Shown here one piece after another: positions 42,624 through 49,897 of a stretch of 64,000 nt of DNA. This DNA is from JAADFF01 sp013153035 (GTDB lineage: Bacteria > Coprothermobacterota > Coprothermobacteria > Coprothermobacterales > JAADFF01). The notes under the pieces are model-generated. The model was given only the letters and a program-made list of their open reading frames with translations, ran no database searches and was not told where the DNA came from. Made by a program: the position numbers and the translations under genes. The stretch's first letter is position 1. Each line of letters begins with the position of its first letter. Where the stretch lies: NCBI GenBank assembly GCA_026184435.1, contig CP046447.1; one strand, given 5' to 3'.

Positions 42624-43638
42624 CACGAACCCTCCTTATATTAGCCAAATGTTCTGCATAAGTTTTAGCAAATAAATGTCCACCCTTACCATCCGCAACG
42701 AAATACAAATAATCTGTCTTGGCATAATTAATCACAGCCTTTATAGCATCAAGCGAAGGATTACCTATAGGGGTAGGAGGTAATCCATAATATTTATATG
42801 TATTATAAGGCGAATCTATTTGTATATCCTCAAACGACAATACAGCCTTGTGATAACCAAGCGCATACTCTACAGTAGGGCACGATTCCAGTTTCATGCC
42901 CCGACGAAGCCTATTAATAAAAACACCGGCTATTATAGGAGCCTCTTCTTTCTTAACAGCCTCCTTCTCAACAATAGATGCAAGGGTAATAATTCCATAC
43001 TTGTCTAGCCCCGTCCTCTTTTCAGCTTCTGTCCAATTGATACCAGATACTTTCTTCAAAAAGTTGTTAAACATCATATGCACCAATCTTGTTGTACTCC
43101 CAGTAAAGGCATATGTATCTGGATACAGAAAACCCTCAGGATATCTTATGTGTTTACCGGCAAAAGCCGATACACTCTCAAGTAGAGGTGTCGATGTAGT
43201 AGCATCGATAAAACTATGTGTAGGTGTTTGTGTTTTTTTATATAAAATATCTGCCATCTCCTTAATAGTAATACCCTCGGGAAAAGTGACCATAACAAAA
43301 GCTTTGTCGCACCAATCTTGAAATGACATTACAATATCAAGATACGTACCCTTTTGCGGAATACAATAAACATAATCAGCTTTAAGTATCTTAGCAATAT
43401 TATATTTCTCCATTAGAAGCAGAAGAATATCTTTATCTAAATTTGGGTACTGTGATGTTATCTCCTCAACAATTTTATAAGGGGTATCTCCACTTCTAAC
43501 CGTAATCTTCAACGGTTTATTAAATGTGTATGTCAAGCTTTCCGGAGATGAAACAAAACCAGATAAAAACCACCATATACTATACAGTCCCATTAAGGCA
43601 GCTACTATATAAATGAAATATTTAATCTTTACCTTCAC
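42613..43638 (-). CDS. mltG: Endolytic murein transglycosylase MltG
   Basis: Cuts nascent peptidoglycan strands at the membrane. The 341 residues have an N-terminal membrane helix (about 6-26), a LysM-like domain (LKITVRSGDTPYKIVEEI) and the YceG domain with the catalytic Glu in LASIVEKEAVKKEEAP, FINRLRRGMKLESCPTVEYA and the end motif YLYFVADGKGGHLFAKTYAE. GTG 43638 overlaps ruvX by 17 bases. The ruvX-mltG order is common in Firmicutes. Confidence 0.94.
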   Translation of the reverse strand: MKVKIKYFIYIVAALMGLYSIWWFLSGFVSSPESLTYTFNKPLKITVRSGDTPYKIVEEITSQYPNLDKDILLLLMEKYNIAKILKADYVYCIPQKGTYLDIVMSFQDWCDKAFVMVTFPEGITIKEMADILYKKTQTPTHSFIDATTSTPLLESVSAFAGKHIRYPEGFLYPDTYAFTGSTTRLVHMMFNNFLKKVSGINWTEAEKRTGLDKYGIITLASIVEKEAVKKEEAPIIAGVFINRLRRGMKLESCPTVEYALGYHKAVLSFEDIQIDSPYNTYKYYGLPPTPIGNPSLDAIKAVINYAKTDYLYFVADGKGGHLFAKTYAEHLANIRRVRGEK

Positions 43639-44026
43639 TAGATAAGTACCCCCTCAGAAGCTCTAAGGCGGCTAAAGAATCTACAGAATACTTATTGCCA
43701 TACATGTCAAGTAACATATCTTTTGCAATTTTACTGGTAAACCGTTCATCCAAAAGAATAACTTCAACATCTTTAGGAAGCTGGGTCTTTAAAGTATCAA
43801 CAAACTCATCAACAAGTGTTGCTACCCTACCATGAAGCCCCTTGAGGGTTATAGGATAACCTACAATAACTTTATCTACTTTTTCTTTTTTAATTAAGTC
43901 AATAAGATCTTTCCAAAAAGAAGAACTTTTTCTATCGAGATGAGGACGAGGAAAAGTAAAACCACCCTTGGCAATAGCAATGCCAACCCTTTTTTCTCCA
44001 TAGTCAATCGCCAATATGTTTGCCAT
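43622..44026 (-). CDS. ruvX: Putative pre-16S rRNA nuclease / Holliday junction resolvase-like RuvX (YqgF)
   Basis: RNase H-fold nuclease required for 16S rRNA 5' maturation in E. coli. The 134 residues start at ATG 44026 (GGGAGGAAGGAC); the frame stays open upstream inside the permease gene but is not part of the product. ILAIDYGEKRVGIAIA (Asp8), VDKVIVGYPITLKGLHGR and VILLDERFTSKIA are the family motifs. Overlaps the permease by 23 bases and mltG by 17. Confidence 0.92.
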   Translation of the reverse strand: MANILAIDYGEKRVGIAIAKGGFTFPRPHLDRKSSSFWKDLIDLIKKEKVDKVIVGYPITLKGLHGRVATLVDEFVDTLKTQLPKDVEVILLDERFTSKIAKDMLLDMYGNKYSVDSLAALELLRGYLSSEGKD

Positions 44027-45179
44027 GTCCTTCCTCCCACTCTTTGAAATATAGAACAATAATCTTAGAAAATGCTGCGAATACAGGAACTCCGATAATA
44101 ATACCAACAACACCACCTATCTTTCCACCAACAAGAAGGGCTAACATAACAATCCAAAATGGCACAGACAGATTAGCAGAGTATATAAGAGGTGCAGAAA
44201 CATTTTCAACAACCTGCCCAACAATATAAATAAGGGTTAGTACCAGAAAAACTTTCCAAGAGGGCATAGAAGGAATAACAGCAACAATACCAAATAACCA
44301 GCCCAAAACAGGTCCAATGTACGGAATAAGGTCAGTAATAATTGCAACAAGTCCAGCTATTCCCGCATTGGGAAAACCGGCAATAGCAAATCCTAACCAT
44401 ATAACAAAACCTACCATGAAAGAAATTATCAGCCTATTACCTGTAAACCCCACCATATAGAAATGGATAATTTTTAGGTCTCTGGCAAGATTACGCAGCA
44501 TCTTCTTTTGCGAGTTTGAAAAATGATTGATTAGGGATTTTATCTTTTTAGCCTCCATGCCGATTAAAATGGAAACAAATGCACCGGCACTAATATCAAA
44601 GAAGAAACCCAGAGAAGATACAAAATTCATCATTTTTTCTGTAATTGTGGACAGGAAATTTGTATGTACAAATAAATTATTAATAATACCTTGGGTAATC
44701 TGAATCGCCTGCTCCTGAGTAAGGCCTAGCCTATATAAAAGTATTTCCAATTCCTTTTGTAAAGAGTTGCTATTTTCTAAAAACTTTGAAACAAAATCAA
44801 TAGCAGCAAATATGGCACTAACCGTTTGGGCTATAAGTTTGATTGTAACTCCGAAGAAAACCAGCAAGACAATAACATAGGATATCCACATTGTCCACGC
44901 CGGGATCTCTTCTATACCAATAGGATAACCAAATCTCCATTTACCTTCCTTTACTGAACGGACAGCATACAATATAAGTTTAGCTACCTGAAGGGCAATA
45001 TAATAAAAGAAAATACCCCAAGAAAGCCAAGAAAGTAAAAAAGCCATTTTGGTATTAAGCTGCCAAACAAAATAAAAAACAATAAGGAGAAAGAAAAACA
45101 TAACCTCTAACTTAACGCCTACAACAAAAAGCATATTGGTATATTGCTTAATGTTTCTAATATCTCCCGTATCCTTCAC
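44004..45179 (-). CDS. AI-2E family transporter (PerM/YdiK type)
   Basis: 391-residue polytopic membrane protein with about eight hydrophobic segments. The C-terminal half holds the family signature: FPNAGIAGLVAIITDLIPYI, GPVLGW and GGVVGIIIGVPVFAAFSKII. A large central part (about 150-260) is mostly amphipathic. Substrates of this family vary (AI-2, Na+/H+), so none is assigned. The GTG start overlaps the sigma-factor stop by four bases. Confidence 0.85.
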   Translation of the reverse strand: MKDTGDIRNIKQYTNMLFVVGVKLEVMFFFLLIVFYFVWQLNTKMAFLLSWLSWGIFFYYIALQVAKLILYAVRSVKEGKWRFGYPIGIEEIPAWTMWISYVIVLLVFFGVTIKLIAQTVSAIFAAIDFVSKFLENSNSLQKELEILLYRLGLTQEQAIQITQGIINNLFVHTNFLSTITEKMMNFVSSLGFFFDISAGAFVSILIGMEAKKIKSLINHFSNSQKKMLRNLARDLKIIHFYMVGFTGNRLIISFMVGFVIWLGFAIAGFPNAGIAGLVAIITDLIPYIGPVLGWLFGIVAVIPSMPSWKVFLVLTLIYIVGQVVENVSAPLIYSANLSVPFWIVMLALLVGGKIGGVVGIIIGVPVFAAFSKIIVLYFKEWEEGHGKHIGD

Positions 45180-45937
45180 CGGGCATCAACCTTCATCAGA
45201 CGTTTAAACTTATCCGTTATTCGTCTAATAACCCTAGACACCTGAGGTTGGGATATACCGAGTTCCTTTGCAATTTCTGACTGAGAATATCCTTCTTTAT
45301 ATAAATTCCATATCTTTCTTTCCGTAGTGGTCAGCATGTTATCTTCTATCCATTGCAAATCTCTCTTCAGATTTTCCTTTTCCTCATCGTAATCGCTTAT
45401 AACATCATACAAAGACATTTCATCATCTTCACCAGCAATCGGTACATCCATGGAAGCAGGAGAACCTGCCATAGATATCCACATCTGTTTGATAATATCT
45501 TCCACATGAATACCCGCCTCTTTCATTTCACCAAGGGTGGGTTCCCTTCCCAGTTTTCTACGAAGTTCGTCTATCTTTTTCTTAATGGCCCTGTCTTCTT
45601 TGGACATAGTAGCGGGCACACCAATAAGCTGAATACCTCTTTCAAGATACTTCTTCATATAACCATCTATAGTAGATCGGGCAAAATCAGAAAATCTGCC
45701 CTTCTCTGGATTATATCTATCAAGTGCGTGCAAGAGACCCATGAACCCTTCACTAACAAGGTCATCATGTTCATTACGACGGGAACGAGAATATCTTCTA
45801 GCCATTTTTTCTATCTCTGGCATGAGCTTTTCAGATATCTTAGCTTTAATTTCCTCAGCCTTATCACTATCCCCACGACTTTGAGCCTCGTACATCTCCT
45901 TAGCTAATTCGTTAACCTCATTCCACACACTATACAC
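45176..45937 (-). CDS. Sigma-70 family RNA polymerase sigma factor (group 3 type)
   Basis: About 253 residues without region 1.1. Region 2: EHDDLVSEGFMGLLHALDRY then NPEKGRFSDFARSTIDGYMK (core binding and -10 recognition). Region 3: GVPATMSKEDRAIKKKIDEL and REPTLGEMKEAG. Region 4 helix-turn-helix: YSQSEIAKELGISQPQVSRV. This layout fits SigB/SigF/FliA/WhiG-like alternative factors. GTG 45937 (eight bases after GAAAGGG) is preferred; the upstream GTG 45946 is too close. It precedes the pil genes by four kb on the same strand and could direct them, but no flagellar or anti-sigma gene is seen. Confidence 0.88.
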   Translation of the reverse strand: MYSVWNEVNELAKEMYEAQSRGDSDKAEEIKAKISEKLMPEIEKMARRYSRSRRNEHDDLVSEGFMGLLHALDRYNPEKGRFSDFARSTIDGYMKKYLERGIQLIGVPATMSKEDRAIKKKIDELRRKLGREPTLGEMKEAGIHVEDIIKQMWISMAGSPASMDVPIAGEDDEMSLYDVISDYDEEKENLKRDLQWIEDNMLTTTERKIWNLYKEGYSQSEIAKELGISQPQVSRVIRRITDKFKRLMKVDAR

Positions 45938-46283
45938 GGGAAACACCCTTTCTAATCGTAATAGTCATAGAGAATTTCCCAGAACCATCTGTCTCGATAT
46001 TCCCTCCAGCAATAAATACCTTTTTTATTACCATCATTTCATATTTTCTGTTCGTTGTGTTCATCATGCCCTCAGCCATCAATACAATATCATTATTCTT
46101 TTTAGCAAGCTCCATCTCTATTTCCTTAAGAAGTCCTCCCATCATTAGCTCCTCTATCTTATGCATAACAGAAACAATGCTATAGAGCTCTTCTAAGCTG
46201 AGCATATTACCAACATCAGATGCTACAATATCTCTGATGGCTTCCTCGATATCAGCTGGTTTGCGTACCAGTCCTGTGCCCAT
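45930..46283 (-). CDS. Uncharacterised protein upstream of the sigma factor
   Basis: About 117 residues, not recognised. Mostly helical to residue 75 (VRKPADIEEAIRDIVASDVG, LYSIVSVMHKIEELMMGGLL), then beta-like (MMVIKKVFIAGGNIE, GKFSMTITIRKGV). ATG 46283 or 46289, both just after AGGAGGG. Its stop overlaps the start of the sigma factor by eight bases, so translation is coupled; a regulator of that factor is a reasonable guess, without sequence proof. No membrane segment. Confidence 0.6.
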   Translation of the reverse strand: MGTGLVRKPADIEEAIRDIVASDVGNMLSLEELYSIVSVMHKIEELMMGGLLKEIEMELAKKNNDIVLMAEGMMNTTNRKYEMMVIKKVFIAGGNIETDGSGKFSMTITIRKGVSRV

Positions 46284-46296
46284 AGGCATCACCCTC

Positions 46297-46446
46297 CTAA
46301 CGATCAAATCTAACCACTACCCCTCTGGAAGACCAATTTCTCTTCTTCCTATTTTTTGTTACCAGGGTGATACCTACAGTTATACCTGTAAGAAATACAA
46401 GACTAGTGATGCCAATTATGAGATATAGCTTCTCTTTTTTACTCAT
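46297..46446 (-). CDS. 49-residue single-span membrane protein
   Basis: Short gene filling the gap between two uncharacterised genes. ATG 46446 overlaps the stop of the upstream gene by eight bases and has AGAGGTGG before it. The product is MSKKEKLYLIIGITSLVFLT followed by GITVGITLVTKNRKKRNW and a basic tail ending VVVRFDR: one membrane helix flanked by Lys/Arg. It is too short for most gene finders; coupling on both sides supports it. Function unknown. Confidence 0.65.
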   Translation of the reverse strand: MSKKEKLYLIIGITSLVFLTGITVGITLVTKNRKKRNWSSRGVVVRFDR

Positions 46447-46834
46447 CAGATTTGCCACCTCTCCTCTTCTTTCGGCTAATATAATCCTTTACCGGATCGA
46501 CATCTACTTTCTTAAATCCTTTCTTTATAAGAGGCATTGCTAATCCTAGTATAGTCTTAAAGTTAGTCTTACCCGCAACAACTGTCATAGTTAGAACATC
46601 AACAGTGTCCTTGAGAGACCTCACAAGCTCCGCAACTTCATCTGTTGTTTTAGTAAGATTACCGGCCATTTTGGGACTCTCATGTTCAAATGCCTCCACA
46701 ATGCGATCAACACGCTTCAGTATCTCGTTCAATGTGCCGAAGTTCTTAGCAAGTGCTATAGCTACTACCAGCCCTACAAAGAATAAAAGCCATAATGGTA
46801 ATCCTACCGCAAAGAATAATGTCCAGCCGCTCAC
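46439..46834 (-). CDS. DUF948-like membrane protein
   Basis: 131 residues: a membrane helix (FFAVGLPLWLLFFVGLVVAI, about 7-26), then an amphipathic helical stretch GTLNEILKRVDRIVEAFEHE and NLTKTTDEVAELVRSLKDTV similar to DUF948 proteins, a short hydrophobic patch and a Lys/Arg-rich end. Overlaps aspS by four bases (ATGA). DUF948 proteins are small general-stress membrane proteins of Firmicutes without known activity. Confidence 0.6.
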   Translation of the reverse strand: MSGWTLFFAVGLPLWLLFFVGLVVAIALAKNFGTLNEILKRVDRIVEAFEHESPKMAGNLTKTTDEVAELVRSLKDTVDVLTMTVVAGKTNFKTILGLAMPLIKKGFKKVDVDPVKDYISRKKRRGGKSDE

Positions 46835-48627
46835 TCTTCATCCCCCTCTTTCATTTTACTCATTTTATAATTTTCATAAACCTCTTTTGCCGCCTTTGCA
46901 ATCTCCATAAAATCTTTATATTGATCATCATATAGTGGTGCAGGCGCTCCTGTAAGGGGACATGCACCGCCTTTTGACTTCGGAAATGCTATAACCTCTC
47001 TAATAGATGGTTTGCCAAGCATAACCATGAGTATTCTATCAAGACCAAGAGCAATGCCACCATGCGGCGGTGCTCCATAATTAAATGCTCTCAGGAAAAA
47101 CTCAAACCTACCATCAATATCACTGAACTGAAGAATCTCAAAAATTCTCTTCTGAAGGTCTCTATCATGAATTCTTATACTACCACCACCTATTTCATAG
47201 CCATTGAGTACAATATCATAAGCTTTTGCTCTAACTTTAAGAGGTTCTTTATCAAGCAATGGTATATCTTCCTCTATTGGCATAGTAAATGGGTGATGAG
47301 CTGCTTTAATAGAACCATCGTCATTAACCTCAAACAGTGGAAATTCAACAACCCATAGAAATTCGTAACCATCTTTAACAAGTCCTAATTCATTTGCCAT
47401 ACGATTACGTAGACGACCAACAATTTCGTTAGCTTTAGGATACTCACCAACAACACCAAGATATGTATGCCCCTCGGGAATCACTTCCAGTAGTTTCTGT
47501 TTTTCTTCATCGCTCAGGAATTTTGTAATAGTACTAACCAGTTCTCCATCCTTGTGCATAAACCACAGGAGTCCTCCTGCGCCCTCCGCCTTTAGCTCTT
47601 TCTCCAAATTCTTTAAAAAGCTCTTTGAATAAATAGCGGGAACAATGATACCAACAACATTATCACCTTTTTCCAGTGCTGAAGCGATAAACTTAACACC
47701 AGTATTTCCAAACACATCGTTGAGATATACAAGTTTTAGCGGATTTCTAAGGTCAGGTTTATCACTACCATAATCGTGCATAGCCTCTTCGTATGTCATA
47801 ACCCTAAAAGGTGTCTCCACTTGATATCCTGTAAGTTTTTCTAAAAGACCAGCCAGCATAGGCTCAATAAGATGACGTATATCCTCTTCATCAATAAAAG
47901 ACATTTCTATATCAATTTGAGTAAATTCTGGTTGTCTATCAGCTCTAAGCTCCTCATCTCTAAAACACCTAGCTATTTGAAAATATTTCTCTACTCCTCC
48001 TATCATAAGCAATTGCTTGAATATTTGAGGAGATTCTGCCAAAGCGTAAAAAGTGCCTATGGGATTATGGGAAGGAACCATGAAGTTCCTTGCACCGCCG
48101 GGTGTGTACTTCGTAAGATACGGGGTCTCTATTTCCCAGAAACCATTATCAGATAAATAATTTCTGATAAACATAGTTGCCTCATGCCTTTTCCGAAGCA
48201 TATCCCTCATAGTGGGTCTCCGTAGATCTATGTAACGGTACTGTAGTCTCTGCATTTCAGAAAGTTTATCTTCCGGAGCAGTAAGAGGAAATGGAGGAAC
48301 ATCAGACTTAGCAAGAATCTTAACTTCACTGGGTTCTACCTCTATTTCACCTGTCGGAATATTAGGGTTAACAGTAGATTCTTCCCTTGCTTTAACAACA
48401 CCTTTTACATATATGACACTTTCCTTCGTCATCTCATCAAGCACATCTATAAGCTTTCCGTGTTTACTTCTATCAAACACAATTTGTACTTCTCCAGAAC
48501 GATCACGCAGCATAACAAAAGTCAAACTACCCAAATCGCGTATCGTATGTACCCAACCGGCAAGCTTAACCTCTTTACCAACATCTGTTTTTCGTAGTGT
48601 TCCAGCATAAGTATCCTTAATCATCAT
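46831..48627 (-). CDS. aspS: Aspartyl-tRNA synthetase
   Basis: 598-residue class IIb synthetase of the bacterial type. The OB domain (GWVHTIRDLGSLTFVMLRDR) is followed by the catalytic domain with ALAESPQIFKQLLMIGG, FRDEELRADRQPEFTQIDIE (motif 2), the bacterial GAD insertion (about 290-410) and motif 3 GGIALGLDRILMVMLG. The ATG overlaps the hisS stop. hisS-aspS is a frequent bacterial pair. Confidence 0.97.
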   Translation of the reverse strand: MMIKDTYAGTLRKTDVGKEVKLAGWVHTIRDLGSLTFVMLRDRSGEVQIVFDRSKHGKLIDVLDEMTKESVIYVKGVVKAREESTVNPNIPTGEIEVEPSEVKILAKSDVPPFPLTAPEDKLSEMQRLQYRYIDLRRPTMRDMLRKRHEATMFIRNYLSDNGFWEIETPYLTKYTPGGARNFMVPSHNPIGTFYALAESPQIFKQLLMIGGVEKYFQIARCFRDEELRADRQPEFTQIDIEMSFIDEEDIRHLIEPMLAGLLEKLTGYQVETPFRVMTYEEAMHDYGSDKPDLRNPLKLVYLNDVFGNTGVKFIASALEKGDNVVGIIVPAIYSKSFLKNLEKELKAEGAGGLLWFMHKDGELVSTITKFLSDEEKQKLLEVIPEGHTYLGVVGEYPKANEIVGRLRNRMANELGLVKDGYEFLWVVEFPLFEVNDDGSIKAAHHPFTMPIEEDIPLLDKEPLKVRAKAYDIVLNGYEIGGGSIRIHDRDLQKRIFEILQFSDIDGRFEFFLRAFNYGAPPHGGIALGLDRILMVMLGKPSIREVIAFPKSKGGACPLTGAPAPLYDDQYKDFMEIAKAAKEVYENYKMSKMKEGDEE

Positions 48628-49880
48628 GAGCTCCCCCTTTCAAGAATGATATCAGCTATATCTTCCTGTTTAAACATCTCCTGCTTACCCGTCTCCATAT
48701 CTCTTAGTGTTACCATACCTTTCTCAATTTCATCGTCACCCAGTATAAGAACATATTTGTAGTTTCTTTTAGCTGCAGCCTTCATCTGTGATTTCAGTGA
48801 TGTCCCTCTAAGGTCGACCTCTGCAGCAATAAATCTATCCCTCAAAGTTTCTGCTAATACAAAAGCATCATCCATAAAATCCTTTTTTGTATATACCACC
48901 ATTACCTCGGCATAAGGTTCATACACGACTTTTTCTGGCACCTGAGCAACCATAAGAAGTCTCTCTATACCAAGGCCAAATCCGACACCGGGCACAGATG
49001 GGCCACCATAACTTTCCATAAGATAATCATATCGTCCACCACCTGCCACAGCAGACTTAGCACCAAGCCCTTCTCCAATATATTCAAATACCGTTCTTGT
49101 ATAGTAATCGAATCCCCTAACAAGTCTAATATTCTTCTCATACGGCATACCCAACTTGGCAAGGAGCGTTTCTAACCCCTCTTTGTGTGCTTGACACTCT
49201 TCGCACAGAAAATCTTCTATAGTAGGCATCTTATCAAATAATGAAACAACCTTCTCATCTTTAATATCAAAAAACCTCATAGGATTTCGATTGATTTTCT
49301 CATGATACTCTTTGGGAATATCATCCCAGTATTTCTCTATCTCGCTGCGGAGAGCTTTTATATATTTAGGTCTACACACTGGACATCCTATATTGTTATA
49401 AGACATATAGCCATTAACTCCAAATATTCTCATAACGCGGTATAACATAACCATTGCCTCAGCATCACCATGGGGACCACTGACACCAAATAACTCTATA
49501 CCAAACTGGTGAAACTGACGATATCTACCCTTCTGGGGTTTTTCCCTTCTAAACATAGGTCCGATATAAAATACCCTAACCCATGGAAGACTCTTCATAC
49601 CATGTTCTATATAAGACCGAACAACGGGAGCTGTACCTTCTGGTCTAAGGGTCAGATATGAACCGTCTTTATCCTCAAACTCATACATCTCTTTCTCAAC
49701 AACATCACTACTATCACCAAGCCCCTTCCTAAATAAGAAAGAATATTCCAGTATAGGTGTACGAATTTCTTTGTATCCATAAAGCCTTGCTATAAGTGCA
49801 AGGATATTTTCTGTTCTTCTCCACAACTCTCCATCAGGAGGAAGAATATCACGCATGCCTTTAGGCGTCTTCATCTGCAC
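48624..49880 (-). CDS. hisS: Histidyl-tRNA synthetase
   Basis: Class IIa synthetase of about 418 residues; its tRNA-His lies at 13474. Visible are KTPKGMRDILPPDGELWRR, motif 2 FRREKPQKGRYRQFHQFGIE, the HisA box LVRGFDYYTRTVFEYIG with AVAGGGRYDYL, and the anticodon-binding domain. GTG 49880 is best placed for the ribosome site GGGGTGAT; GTG 49889 and ATG 49874 are alternatives. A Cys cluster (GCPVCRPKY...CEECQAHKE) in the insertion may bind zinc. Confidence 0.95.
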   Translation of the reverse strand: MQMKTPKGMRDILPPDGELWRRTENILALIARLYGYKEIRTPILEYSFLFRKGLGDSSDVVEKEMYEFEDKDGSYLTLRPEGTAPVVRSYIEHGMKSLPWVRVFYIGPMFRREKPQKGRYRQFHQFGIELFGVSGPHGDAEAMVMLYRVMRIFGVNGYMSYNNIGCPVCRPKYIKALRSEIEKYWDDIPKEYHEKINRNPMRFFDIKDEKVVSLFDKMPTIEDFLCEECQAHKEGLETLLAKLGMPYEKNIRLVRGFDYYTRTVFEYIGEGLGAKSAVAGGGRYDYLMESYGGPSVPGVGFGLGIERLLMVAQVPEKVVYEPYAEVMVVYTKKDFMDDAFVLAETLRDRFIAAEVDLRGTSLKSQMKAAAKRNYKYVLILGDDEIEKGMVTLRDMETGKQEMFKQEDIADIILERGSS

Positions 49881-49897
49881 AGTAATCACCCCACATA

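Noticed and set aside
44027..44116. Upstream extension of the ruvX frame
   Set aside because: Thirty codons inside the permease gene; ATG 44026 has GGGAGGA and matches the family start.
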